Notes under the pieces: model-generated
What the model saw: only the letters and a program-made list of their open reading frames with translations
The model's database searches: none
Told to the model about the DNA's origin: nothing
Position numbers and translations under genes: made by a program
Shown here: positions 41,901 to 49,488 of the stretch, piece by piece
Numbering within the stretch: position 1 is the first letter of the stretch
How the letters are laid out: each line of letters starts with the position of its first letter
Source: Ferruginibacter sp.
Lineage (GTDB): Bacteria > Bacteroidota > Bacteroidia > Chitinophagales > Chitinophagaceae
Reading direction: 5' to 3'
DNA: 64,000 bases
Assembly: GCA_019638635.1 (NCBI GenBank)
Contig: JAHBTM010000002.1
Span: 40,914 to 104,913, forward strand

Positions 41901-42679
41901 GCAATAACCACAATAACAAAGAACAGAATGCCCGCTACAGGGTGGTACATCCTGGCCAATAAACCGGAAAACATCTGAAGGAAAAGCAGCAGCACCAATA
42001 TTGCAATCACCATAAACCAAACACTTACAGGATGGTTGGCTGCGATGCTATCCTTATATACTTCATTGATTGAAAACAACGGATTGCCATACATAGAAGT
42101 AATAGTGAGCCCGCCGGAGATTTCATCAGACAATACAAACCCTTCCAATAAATGTTGCTTTAAAGCAAATTCATTGGTGATGTATTCATTTGTAATGACA
42201 TAATTCCACTTTACAGGGATCAACGCAATCAGCAGATAATCCTCATACAACTTTTTGCTCCATACATAGTATCCGTTTTGTAGTTGCACAAAACCGGAAT
42301 GGCCCGACAAATAAATTAAACCTGCGGTAGGTACTACATTATTTGTATTCCAAAAGTTCAGTGTATAATCACCCAGGCTATCGATCCCATATACGTAAAA
42401 ATAAAAGGGCTTTGCATGTGCATCGGTTAACTGGTCACGCGTATAACTGCCTTGCAATAGCGAACGAATAAGCACAGAGTCCTGTGCCATCTGCTCAAAT
42501 TCTTTTTCTTTTTTCTGGATGGCTTTTTCTACAGTCTGTCGCACATCAGCAGGCGAAGTACTCGTATTGAAATATGTATCAATGATGATGGCCAGTGTAA
42601 TAAACCATGCCGCCAACGCCAATAGGTATCCGTGGCGTGATAAAAAACTTCTAAAGGTATTTGACTCAGGTGTACTCAA
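38909..42679 (-). CDS. Large membrane sensor histidine kinase (NtrY-like), orphan
   Basis: A 1256-residue two-component sensor kinase. One N-terminal helix (about residues 14-33), an extracytoplasmic region (34-217), a cluster of eight helices (218-480), a second large extracytoplasmic domain (about 485-710), two helices (about 715-800), a third sensor (about 805-935), another helix, a HAMP domain (about 970-1025) and the kinase core: H box ARQIAHEIKNPLTPMKL, N box FTNLIKNAIQA, G1 IRDNGSGID, G2 TSGTGLGLAMCKRMVEH. This topology is NtrY-like but longer. No response regulator gene is adjacent, so it is an orphan. MazG lies just upstream with a gap of 2 bp. Signal unknown. Confidence 0.88.
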   Translation of the reverse strand: MSTPESNTFRSFLSRHGYLLALAAWFITLAIIIDTYFNTSTSPADVRQTVEKAIQKKEKEFEQMAQDSVLIRSLLQGSYTRDQLTDAHAKPFYFYVYGIDSLGDYTLNFWNTNNVVPTAGLIYLSGHSGFVQLQNGYYVWSKKLYEDYLLIALIPVKWNYVITNEYITNEFALKQHLLEGFVLSDEISGGLTITSMYGNPLFSINEVYKDSIAANHPVSVWFMVIAILVLLLFLQMFSGLLARMYHPVAGILFFVIVVIALRVLTYYYNIPINTRQFNLFDPAIYGSSAVLKSLGDLLINVLLALWITLLIRNFVFRYQMKLEHKDRLRNGIIVFAGSISLLAVTFIGTSVVRSLVADSHISFDVMNFFSLNRYSVIGVVILCSIAITFYTASQLILHLIRPLLAGQQWLIYILILVQGMLYLSTRIGKLEGGTDLFILIWLVVFVLLCAHPLLALRDNKIISSRLIIWLIWFSVSITGVIILQNRSKELQNRKYYADNIAAKADPTSETLINTMLTDFREDYLADNFYRLSSPYQSKFFKDSLIEGNVAGYTDKYITRIFTFDADENPLHNPDSTSYNDLNTIFETQAKPTGIANLYYYDQSYDQYSYISKKTLYEGDGQLLGYVFILASLKVDTNEALYPELFNRGQTNSIESSSKYAFAVYNNGKLITSYNDYPFATTIDADKLSRESYFEVQRKGHHELWHNAGAGRLVVIVSENNLAIETITLFSYIFCAFLLLTFLIWMVNALVNSRFRLSTLRNYWQLSLRNQIHGTIIFISVLSFLVIGAASIVFFVNRYQNNNKVMLSRVIHIMENEIKTAMNTQVNSGDTTSLKTVSREQLEVVIRKISEIHGTDVNLYDLNGNLMVSSLPLPYIKGILSTLMEPVAFYHMDKNNEVQYFQQEKIGTLSYISNYKPVINNYGDKFAYLNIPYFTSESNLKAEISNFLVTIINLNAFIFLIAGIVAFYITNRITRTFSIITEKMKMINLEKENEPVVWTRDDEIGQLVKEFNTMLGKLDASAEALAKTEREGAWREMARQIAHEIKNPLTPMKLSMQYLQKAMSQKSEDVQSLTNSVAKTMVEQIDHLSSIASEFNQFANIEHSNKQVLRLNEVLRNVIELFNADPTVELQYALFQDDIRIEADKSHINRIFTNLIKNAIQAVPEERKPLIRITEVVRNQQVIVSIRDNGSGIDEELQPKIFMPNFTTKTSGTGLGLAMCKRMVEHAGGTIWFETEKGSGTIFYVSFPLVSEDVSEQ

Positions 42680-42681
42680 AC

Positions 42682-43461
42682 TTATTCGAGGTGTTTAATT
42701 TGATTCCATAAAGCGTCCATTTCTTCCAGGCTCATATCGTGTAATTGTTTGTGCTGAGCAACGGCAGCAGCTTCCATATTATGAAAACGGCGCATGAATT
42801 TGCGATTGGTTTTTTCCAATGCATTCTCCGCATCTACCTGAAGAAACCTTGAAAGATTTATCATTGAAAAAAGCACATCTCCTGTTTCAGACTCAATGTC
42901 ATCTTGATTTCCATTCTGAATAGCGACTTTCAACTCATCCAATTCCTCATGGAGTTTATCCCACACCTGTTCTGTATTACTCCACTCAAAGCCCACCTGT
43001 TTCGATTTTTCCTGTAAACGTATCGCTTTCACTAAAGCCGGAAGAGATTGGGGTACCCCACCAAGCACTGACTTTTTACCTTCGGCCAGTTTAATTTTTT
43101 CCCAATTTTGTTTTACTTCTTCCTCATCCGCTACCTGTACATCGCCGTAAATATGTGGATGCCTTTTGATTAACTTATCACACACCCCATGTATCACCTC
43201 GTCTAAAGTAAATTTTTGTTGTTCACTTCCAATTTTGGCATAAAATACAATATGTAACAACAAATCACCGAGTTCCTCACGAATGCCGTTATAGTCTTTT
43301 GATGTGATGGCATCCGCCAGTTCATAGGTTTCTTCAATGGTCAGGTGCCGCAGGCTTTCAATGGTTTGTTTTTTATCCCAAGGACATTGAGCCCTCAACT
43401 CATCCATTATTTTAACCAGTCTTAAAAAAGCATCGTTTGTTTGCATATCAGTGGAAATCAT
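42682..43461 (-). CDS. mazG: Nucleoside triphosphate pyrophosphohydrolase MazG
   Basis: A 259-residue two-domain MazG that hydrolyses NTPs or dNTPs to monophosphates and pyrophosphate. Repeat 1 shows LRAQCPWDKKQT, LTIEETYELADAI and EELGDLLLHIVFYAKI (the EExxE and ExxD metal motifs). Repeat 2 has KLHEELDELKVAI and ESETGDVLFSMINLSRFL. I start it at the ATG at 43461. A TTG at 43476 falls inside a good -7 element (TAATTTTG, 43474-43481), and an in-frame ATG at 43446 remains possible. Two bp separate it from the following histidine kinase, which is likely co-transcribed. Confidence 0.94.
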   Translation of the reverse strand: MISTDMQTNDAFLRLVKIMDELRAQCPWDKKQTIESLRHLTIEETYELADAITSKDYNGIREELGDLLLHIVFYAKIGSEQQKFTLDEVIHGVCDKLIKRHPHIYGDVQVADEEEVKQNWEKIKLAEGKKSVLGGVPQSLPALVKAIRLQEKSKQVGFEWSNTEQVWDKLHEELDELKVAIQNGNQDDIESETGDVLFSMINLSRFLQVDAENALEKTNRKFMRRFHNMEAAAVAQHKQLHDMSLEEMDALWNQIKHLE

Positions 43462-43473
43462 GTGTTGTGGATT

Positions 43474-43481
43474 CAAAATTA
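43474..43481 (-). promoter_or_regulatory. -7 element upstream of mazG
   Basis: On the minus strand TAATTTTG fits TAnnTTTG and lies 12 nt before the mazG ATG at 43461; no clear -33. Confidence 0.45.
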
Positions 43482-43656
43482 ATTTTTATCCATTAAATAC
43501 TTTGGGCTTCCGCCATCCTGTGTTGGGTGAAATTCTATTTCTTTCCCCCCTCATCCAAAGCGAATTATGTTAAAAATACTAAAGTTTACCGGCAAGGGTG
43601 TGCCCACCTTCAAATTGCTTGATTAACTTCGGCAAAAATTTAAATATATTGATCTT

Positions 43657-44484
43657 ATGATCAGATTCACTTTCACTGCGCTTATTTCTGTTCTGCTGAT
43701 TTCACCTGCCGGAGCACAATACTTTTATAAAGATTTCAGCAGCAACCGACAGGCCCAGCAAAATATGGCTGCGTACCAGACCAACAAGGTGAAAACCATT
43801 CGATTCAAAAGTTTAGAAGCCGACGGAACCCCCAGTGAAGGTTTTTTCATGGAAACAAAATTATCGAAAGACTACAAAACCAGTACGCTAGTCAGTCGTT
43901 CTGCCTATTCAGCACCAATGTTGTCTGTTTCCCGATTTAATAATAAAGGTCAGTTGATAGAAACGAAAGATACATCTGAAATTTCCAGTGCTTTGTATAC
44001 GTTCAGTTACGATGAGAGCGACCGCTTATTGAAAACCTATTCCACCATCACCTCTTCTGATGAAGATTATATCAGTACCATTACCGAAGAACATCTCTAT
44101 GAATACGGAGACGATTTTTATCCTGAAAAGATGTGGTTAATCAAAAACCATACAGACACCACTTTAATACTATTCTCTAAAGATGAAATTGGAAACATTA
44201 CGATTGAAAAAGATACTAAAACCGGGAGAAAATATTATTACTACTACGATGCTAAAAGCCGCATCACCGATATTGTACACGCGAATGAATACACCGAGAA
44301 AATGATTCCCGATTATTTATTTGAGTACAATGCTGCGGGCCAACTTATTCAAATGACAACCATAGAAGGCTCCACTGATTTTACAATCTGGAAGTATCAA
44401 TATGAAAACGGGTTACGCATTGCAGAAAAAGCATACGACAGAAACCGTAAACTGCTGGGCACTATTGAATATCAGTATAAATAA
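43657..44484 (+). CDS. Hypothetical secreted protein with YD-repeat-like segments
   Basis: A 275-residue protein with a Sec signal peptide (residues 1-20, FTALISVLLISPAGA before Q). The mature part contains irregular, Tyr-rich beta segments of the kind seen in RHS/YD-type proteins (FNNKGQLIETKD, YDESDRLLKTYST, YDAKSRITDIVH, EYNAAGQLIQM, YQYENGLRIAEKAYDRN). No toxin core or catalytic motif. Probably an exported or periplasmic protein of unknown role. Tail-to-tail with the OmpA-like gene across two identical terminators. Confidence 0.75.
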   Translation: MIRFTFTALISVLLISPAGAQYFYKDFSSNRQAQQNMAAYQTNKVKTIRFKSLEADGTPSEGFFMETKLSKDYKTSTLVSRSAYSAPMLSVSRFNNKGQLIETKDTSEISSALYTFSYDESDRLLKTYSTITSSDEDYISTITEEHLYEYGDDFYPEKMWLIKNHTDTTLILFSKDEIGNITIEKDTKTGRKYYYYYDAKSRITDIVHANEYTEKMIPDYLFEYNAAGQLIQMTTIEGSTDFTIWKYQYENGLRIAEKAYDRNRKLLGTIEYQYK

Positions 44485-44540
44485 TTCAAATACGCAAGCA
44501 CTCAATCTTAAATGTATTTCTGTAATCTTTCTCAACAATA

Positions 44541-44570
44541 AAAAAGGCTGCCAAAAGGCAGCCTTTCACA
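44541..44570. terminator. Bidirectional hairpin terminator, copy 1
   Basis: AAAGGCTGCC / GGCAGCCTTT with an AAAA loop, 10-bp perfect stem with A and T on both sides, between two convergent genes. An identical hairpin follows 66 bp later at 44609. Confidence 0.85.
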
Positions 44571-44604
44571 TTTTTCTGCCGATATAAATTTACTTGACCC
44601 ATAT

Positions 44605-44636
44605 AAAAAAAGGCTGCCAAAAGGCAGCCTTTCACA
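44605..44636. terminator. Bidirectional hairpin terminator, copy 2
   Basis: The same sequence AAAGGCTGCCAAAAGGCAGC...CCTTT (44609-44632), preceded by an A run. It lies 21 nt beyond the stop of the minus-strand OmpA-like gene and is the likely terminator of that gene, while copy 1 serves the plus-strand gene. Confidence 0.85.
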
Positions 44637-44653
44637 TTGATATACATCAACTA

Positions 44654-45979
44654 TTAATAGTTACGAACGGTCATCTCTGTACGTCTGTTCTTTGCACGAC
44701 CCGCGGCAGTTTTGTTATCTGCAATTGGTTTCGTTTCTCCGTAACCGGTAGCATTCAGGCGGGATGCCATGATGCCCTTAGAAATCAAGTAATCTTTTAC
44801 TGCATTGGCACGCTTTTCTGATAGTGCCTGATTGAGCTCATCAGAGCCCTGACTATCCGTATGCCCGTCAATTTGCATTTGAAGGGATTCATCGGCTTTC
44901 ATCAGTGCGGCTACCTCATCCAATGACTTATTCGATTTAGCCATCAACTTCGCACTACCCGTAGTGAAGAACACATTCTTGGCAGCAAAATTAATTTTAT
45001 CGATTACTTCCTTAGCAATAACCGGGCATCCCATGTTGCTTTCAGGGCCGGGGCGTGTAGGACATTTATCTTCTTCATCGTTTACTCCGTCGCCATCCGT
45101 ATCCGGAATAGGACAACCCTGATAACGTGCATATCCTTTATCATTCGGGCATTTATCTTCTTCATCGTTGATGCCGTCGCCATCGGTGTCAGGAATCGGG
45201 CAACCGCCATATTTTGCCAAACCGGCTACATCCGGACATTTATCATCATCATCCGCAATACCATCCGCATCACGGTCAGGGCAACCCATCAAATCTGCGA
45301 GCCCAACCACATCCGGGCAACGATCCAGAGAGTCAACCACTCCATCCCCATCTCTGTCAACAATAACAACTTTTACTTCTACCGGAGCAGGAGCTGGTCT
45401 CTTCTTCACCGGTGCTACTAAACCAATGCTATGGTTCAGGTGATAGGCTGCATTTTCGGTAACGGGTATGCGATATTGTGATGCCAGTTGAAGGTAAATA
45501 TCCTGTACCAGTTTAATCTGCACACCTAAACCTACCGGAGCAAATGCTGCGAAATATCCTTTGTATTTAGATGCACCCGCTCCAACAGTTAAGTATGGGT
45601 TTACATAATATTTATCACTGAGCAGTTTAAAATTTGCAGAAGCAACAACATCTACCAGTAAATTTTCAGGACCAGAGGTTACCATGTTTCCGGCTACCGG
45701 ATACCTCAAAAAACTGGCACCTGCAATAGCGGAAAAGTCGATTTGATTGGTCAATCCTTTTTGGTAGGTCAGTGCCAGGCCCGGGCTCATCCGCTTGGTT
45801 CTGTACCATTGTTTATCGTTCAACACCTGGCTTAATCCGTTGGCTCTCAAATCAGCGGCTGTTTGAAAATCATTATAAAAAAATTGAAAACCCAGAGAAG
45901 GCATTTTTTTATAGTCAGCTTGGCTATAGCCTGCACCGGCGAACAAAAGTGCCAGTGCCAAAAGGTAGATATTCTTCAT
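44654..45979 (-). CDS. OmpA family outer-membrane protein with thrombospondin type 3 repeats
   Basis: A 441-residue protein. The signal peptide (MKNIYLLALALLFAGAGYSQ, residues 1-19/20) ends at Q or A. An N-terminal beta-barrel (about 25-200) is followed by calcium-binding TSP3 repeats with the pattern DxDGDGVxDxxDxCP (for example DRDGDGVVDSLDRCPD, DTDGDGINDEEDKCPN), about five units from 205 to 315, and a C-terminal OmpA/MotB peptidoglycan-binding domain with LQMQIDGHTDSQGSDELNQ (about 370-388) and RLNATGYGETKPIADN. It should link the outer membrane to peptidoglycan. The start is the ATG at 45979, downstream of a TATCTTTG -7 element. Confidence 0.92.
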   Translation of the reverse strand: MKNIYLLALALLFAGAGYSQADYKKMPSLGFQFFYNDFQTAADLRANGLSQVLNDKQWYRTKRMSPGLALTYQKGLTNQIDFSAIAGASFLRYPVAGNMVTSGPENLLVDVVASANFKLLSDKYYVNPYLTVGAGASKYKGYFAAFAPVGLGVQIKLVQDIYLQLASQYRIPVTENAAYHLNHSIGLVAPVKKRPAPAPVEVKVVIVDRDGDGVVDSLDRCPDVVGLADLMGCPDRDADGIADDDDKCPDVAGLAKYGGCPIPDTDGDGINDEEDKCPNDKGYARYQGCPIPDTDGDGVNDEEDKCPTRPGPESNMGCPVIAKEVIDKINFAAKNVFFTTGSAKLMAKSNKSLDEVAALMKADESLQMQIDGHTDSQGSDELNQALSEKRANAVKDYLISKGIMASRLNATGYGETKPIADNKTAAGRAKNRRTEMTVRNY

Positions 45980-46002
45980 AATGCATTGTTTGTTGATAGT
46001 TA

Positions 46003-46010
46003 CAAAGATA
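46003..46010 (-). promoter_or_regulatory. -7 element of the OmpA-like gene
   Basis: On the minus strand TATCTTTG matches TAnnTTTG, 23 nt before the ATG at 45979. It excludes the longer frame that starts 23 codons earlier. Confidence 0.55.
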
Positions 46011-46088
46011 ATTTCCCTTAATGATTTGCTAAAATTATTTACCCACAATCAAACACCCCTTGTGCAGAAAATCATGTAGGGTTGAAGT

Positions 46089-46517
46089 TTACTTATCGGT
46101 CACCACCTCAATACGAACCCGTGCCAAACCTGCATGAATAAAACCCAGTTTACTGGCCGCTGTGTGCGTGAGGTCAATGATTCTGCGGGTGTTGGGATGT
46201 AACCGGTCGTTGGTTCGAACAATCACTGATTTCCGGTTTCTGAGGTTGGTTACTTTCAGCCTGGTTCCCAAAGGAAAAACATTACAGGCTGCCGTTAGTT
46301 TCGATTGCGAAAACACTTCACCGTTCGCGGTAAGCCTGCCTTCGAACTTATTGGCATAATAACTGGCTAGTCCGTATATAGTACGTTTAGAAGCAGTCTC
46401 TTTTTCTTTGGGTTGCGCCTGAGCTGCATACTGTAACAAACAGCACAGGAAAAGGGTGCAGGCGGAGGTACGAGTGAAATTTCGTAAAAAGGAAGTGTAT
46501 TTATTTTGTTGATTCAA
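46089..46517 (-). CDS. RlpA-like double-psi beta-barrel protein
   Basis: A 142-residue exported protein. Residues 1-34 look like a signal peptide (hydrophobic ACTLFLCCLLQYAAQAQ), then a short linker and a DPBB_1 domain (about 48-140): YGLASYYANKFEGRLTANGE, LTAACNVFPLGTRLKVTNL, SVIVRTNDRLHP and RIIDLTHTAASKLGF. RlpA proteins bind or cleave denuded peptidoglycan at the septum; the acidic residue of the lytic site corresponds to the Asp in NDRLHP. The only in-frame start before the signal peptide is TTG at 46517, read MNQQNKYTSF. No SPOR domain is present, so it is the short form. Confidence 0.85.
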   Translation of the reverse strand: MNQQNKYTSFLRNFTRTSACTLFLCCLLQYAAQAQPKEKETASKRTIYGLASYYANKFEGRLTANGEVFSQSKLTAACNVFPLGTRLKVTNLRNRKSVIVRTNDRLHPNTRRIIDLTHTAASKLGFIHAGLARVRIEVVTDK

Positions 46518-46653
46518 TATTACAGTTTAGTACAATATGGGATGAATTTGCGGTTAAAATAATAAAAATCACTGAAACCGACTGTGTACATACTAATAAA
46601 ATCGTGCCGCAGCTTTCCATGCGATTGATTGTTTTTGGTATAATTTGCACCTT

Positions 46654-47763
46654 ATGCGATATTATCTTATTGCAGGTGAGGCCAGTGGCGATTTGCATGG
46701 CAGCAACCTGATGCACGCCATCCGGCGGTCTGATGAAGCGGCTGAATACAGGTGTTGGGGTGGAGATTTAATGGAAAAAGCCGGCGGCATCGTGGTAAAG
46801 CACTACAGAGACCTCGCTTTTATGGGTTTTGTGGAAGTGCTGGCAAACCTGCGTACAATCATGCGTAATCTCGCCTTTTGCAAGGAAGATATTTTGACAT
46901 TTAAACCGGATGTGTTGATATTGATTGACTATCCCGGCTTCAATATACGGATTGCGGAATGGGCCAGGGCGCAGGGTATCCGGGTGGTTTATTACATTTC
47001 TCCGCAAGTATGGGCCTGGAAGGCCGGTCGCGTTAAAAAACTCAAACGCAGTGTAGACCGGATGATCACCATACTCCCGTTTGAAAAAGATTTCTATAAA
47101 ACATATAACTGGGAGGTGGATTACGCCGGACATCCCCTGGTTGAAGTGGTTGAACAATTTACAGCCCAACATGAGCACCTTCAGCGAAACGCTAAAACCA
47201 TTGCACTGTTACCCGGAAGCCGAAAGCAGGAAATATTAAAGAAACTGCCTGTAATGTTGGAAGTGAGTACATTTTTTCCGGAGTATTCATTCATTGTGGC
47301 CAAAGCTCCTTCCCTGCCAGAAGCTTTCTATGATGAAATCATGAAGCCATACCAGAATGTGGATGTGATTACCGGCGGTACCTATCATCTATTGATGCAA
47401 TCTTCGGCAGCCCTTGTAACGAGCGGAACTGCTACATTGGAAACCGCCTTGTTTGGTGTTCCTCAAGTCATTTGTTACAAAGGGAATTCCGTGAGTTATG
47501 CAATTGCAAAAAAACTCGTCAATATCCGGTACATCGGTTTGCCGAATTTAATTCTGAATCGCGCGGTGGTAAAGGAACTCATCCAACACGATTTTAACGT
47601 ACAGTTGTTGAAAGAATCGCTGACAGAAATTTTATTCAATGATACAGCCCGGCAGCGTATTGAAAATGATTACCGTGAATTGTATGCGTTACTGAAACAG
47701 GGAGGGCATGCATCGGCCAATGCCGCCAAAATGGTAATGGAAGTAGTTCGCGGTACAGACTAA
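46654..47763 (+). CDS. lpxB: Lipid-A-disaccharide synthase
   Basis: A 369-residue GT19 glycosyltransferase that joins UDP-2,3-diacylglucosamine and lipid X in lipid A synthesis at the inner membrane. It begins MRYYLIAGEASGDLHGS, with the family signature GEASGDxxG, and contains RIAEWARAQGIRVVYYISPQ, the WAWKAGRVKKLKR stretch, LLPGSRKQEILKKLPVML and SSAALVTSGTATLETALFGVP. The start is the ATG at 46654; a TTG nine bases earlier is less likely. It is not adjacent to lpxA/C/D in this window. Confidence 0.95.
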   Translation: MRYYLIAGEASGDLHGSNLMHAIRRSDEAAEYRCWGGDLMEKAGGIVVKHYRDLAFMGFVEVLANLRTIMRNLAFCKEDILTFKPDVLILIDYPGFNIRIAEWARAQGIRVVYYISPQVWAWKAGRVKKLKRSVDRMITILPFEKDFYKTYNWEVDYAGHPLVEVVEQFTAQHEHLQRNAKTIALLPGSRKQEILKKLPVMLEVSTFFPEYSFIVAKAPSLPEAFYDEIMKPYQNVDVITGGTYHLLMQSSAALVTSGTATLETALFGVPQVICYKGNSVSYAIAKKLVNIRYIGLPNLILNRAVVKELIQHDFNVQLLKESLTEILFNDTARQRIENDYRELYALLKQGGHASANAAKMVMEVVRGTD

Positions 47764-47766
47764 CAG

Positions 47767-47931
47767 TTAACGGCTCAGCATTTTAACCGCGAGTATGATC
47801 AGACAGATGATAAACAGGAGAATGGAGATGCGGTTAATCCCATGCATATATTTCATCCATGGTGTTCTGACTTCTTTCGGGTCACGCTTCTTCAGAAAAA
47901 GATACTCACTGAATTGTTTTAGAATACCCAT
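47767..47931 (-). CDS. Small single-pass membrane protein (DUF6728-like)
   Basis: A 54-residue protein missed by length cut-offs. It starts MGILKQFSEYLFLKKRDP, has WMKYMHGINRISILL and then a single hydrophobic helix (about residues 33-50) ending KMLSR. This matches, from memory, a small conserved Bacteroidota family (DUF6728) with charged N terminus and one membrane anchor. It fills the gap between lpxB and the nucleoside deaminase on the opposite strand. Function unknown. Confidence 0.7.
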   Translation of the reverse strand: MGILKQFSEYLFLKKRDPKEVRTPWMKYMHGINRISILLFIICLIILAVKMLSR

Positions 47932-47998
47932 AATGCAAAAGTATATTTTTTGTACATAGGGAATGGATTTTAAAAATTGTATATTTACCCGTTAAGAA

Positions 47999-48481
47999 AT
48001 GCAGCAAATGACCAGAGAAGAAAAATTTATGCAGGAAGCGATTGAGCTCTCCAGAAAAGGGATAGAACACAACGAAGGCGGTCCTTTTGGATGTGTCATT
48101 GTAAAAGACAACCAGATTGTGGGAAGAGGGAACAACCGTGTAACCTCTCAAAACGATCCCACGGCGCATGCTGAAGTGGTGGCCATACGCGACGCTTGTA
48201 AAAACCTGGAAACTTTTCAATTGGAAGATTGTGAAATTTACACCAGTTGTGAACCTTGTCCGATGTGCCTGGGAGCCATTTATTGGGCGCGCCCCAAAGT
48301 GGTATATTATGCAAACACCCGCAACGATGCGGCAGATATTGGTTTTGATGACTCCTTCATCTATGAAGAAATCAGTGCCGATATTGAACACCGTAAAATA
48401 CCGCTGGTTCGTTTACCGCAACAAACAGCGAAAGACGTATTTGAAGTTTGGAACAACAAGCAGGATAAAACTGCTTATTAA
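47999..48481 (+). CDS. Nucleoside deaminase (guanine deaminase/CMP-dCMP deaminase family)
   Basis: A 160-residue cytidine-deaminase-fold enzyme. The zinc site is HAEVVAIRDAC (His and catalytic Glu, about residues 58-68) and TSCEPCPMCLGAIYWA (PCxxC, about 82-97). Further segments NTRNDAADIGFDDSFIYEEI are characteristic of guanine deaminase GuaD of the Bacillus type rather than of tRNA adenosine deaminase TadA. It probably deaminates guanine to xanthine. It is tail-to-tail with the LOG protein gene with 2 bp between stops. Confidence 0.88.
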   Translation: MQQMTREEKFMQEAIELSRKGIEHNEGGPFGCVIVKDNQIVGRGNNRVTSQNDPTAHAEVVAIRDACKNLETFQLEDCEIYTSCEPCPMCLGAIYWARPKVVYYANTRNDAADIGFDDSFIYEEISADIEHRKIPLVRLPQQTAKDVFEVWNNKQDKTAY

Positions 48482-48483
48482 TT

Positions 48484-49200
48484 CTAGCGCTCAAACATCC
48501 ACCAGAGTTTTTTAATGTCTTTCTTCTTCTTAAGCCCGAATTTTACAATGGCATTTTCACGAATGTAATCAACGGCTTCGTCAATCGAATCTGTAAAAAG
48601 GCAAAGGTCTAAATCTTCCGGTGAAATGGTTAAATGCGATTTCATCAGGTTGATATGGTTAACGAGTTCCTGATGATATTGTGTTCCAAATACCACAATC
48701 GGAAAATCATGGATTTTACGAGTTTGTATTAGGGTGAGTGCTTCAAAATATTCATCCAGTGTACCAAATCCTCCGGGCATTACTACAAATGCATACGAAT
48801 ATTTCAGTAAAAGGGTTTTACGCACAAAGAAATAATCAATGGTTACGGATTTGTCGAGGAATGGATTTTCAAACTGTTCATGTGGCAAGGTAATATTACA
48901 TCCCACACTTTTTCCTCCTACATCTTTTGCTCCGCGATTGGCCGCTTCCATTATCCCCGGCCCTCCTCCCGTCATGATGGTAAGTCCTAACCGTGCGATA
49001 CGTCCTGATAACTCTCTTGCTTGTTGGTAATACGGATGGTTTTCATCGAAACGTGCAGAACCAAAAACGGTAACACACGGGCCTGCAAAATGCAACTTTC
49101 TGAAACCACGGATAAAATCACGAACAACCGAAAGTGTAAACTTAAAATCTTTCAACCGGCTTTGGGGGCCGTCTAAAAACTCAATTTCCTGTTTCACCAT
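48484..49200 (-). CDS. LOG family protein (TIGR00730 Rossmann fold)
   Basis: A 238-residue LOG protein. The nucleotide-binding motif is MTGGGPGIMEAANRGAKDVG and the second signature is VMPGGFGTLDEYFEALTLIQ, the PGGxGTxxE motif of cytokinin riboside 5'-monophosphate phosphoribohydrolases. In bacteria the family cleaves the N-glycosidic bond of AMP or related nucleotides. A candidate -7 TAACTTTG lies at 49217-49224 on the minus strand. Physiological role uncertain. Confidence 0.9.
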   Translation of the reverse strand: MVKQEIEFLDGPQSRLKDFKFTLSVVRDFIRGFRKLHFAGPCVTVFGSARFDENHPYYQQARELSGRIARLGLTIMTGGGPGIMEAANRGAKDVGGKSVGCNITLPHEQFENPFLDKSVTIDYFFVRKTLLLKYSYAFVVMPGGFGTLDEYFEALTLIQTRKIHDFPIVVFGTQYHQELVNHINLMKSHLTISPEDLDLCLFTDSIDEAVDYIRENAIVKFGLKKKKDIKKLWWMFER

Positions 49201-49260
49201 AACTTGTAAATATAGCCAAAGTTACAGGCAATAAAAATTCCTATATGGGTGATAAAAATT

Positions 49261-49291
49261 TTTGTTACCACCCTGAATGAGATTATATTTG
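49261..49291 (+). promoter_or_regulatory. Textbook Bacteroidota promoter for tRNA-Ala
   Basis: TTTG (49261-49264), exactly 19 nt, then TATATTTG (49284-49291), placing the transcript start a few bases before the tRNA at 49302. Confidence 0.8.
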
Positions 49292-49301
49292 CAGCCGCCT
49301 C

Positions 49302-49374
<73 letters not shown>

Positions 49375-49384
49375 CAACATTAAA

Positions 49385-49410
49385 GCCCACATCTTTGTGG
49401 GCATTTTTTT
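49385..49410 (+). terminator. Terminator after tRNA-Ala
   Basis: GCCCACA / TGTGGGC with a 4-nt loop, then a run of seven T. Confidence 0.88.
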
Positions 49411-49436
49411 ATGTTGATATCGAAACATAAAATGCA

Positions 49437-49465
49437 TAAAAAAAGGTTGCTGTTTGAAGCAACCT
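49437..49465 (-). terminator. Terminator after the citrate synthase gene
   Basis: On the minus strand AGGTTGCT / AGCAACCT with a 6-nt loop followed by a run of T, 24 nt after the citrate synthase stop. Confidence 0.85.
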
Positions 49466-49488
49466 GATATGTTCGTGTTTGTATGTTT

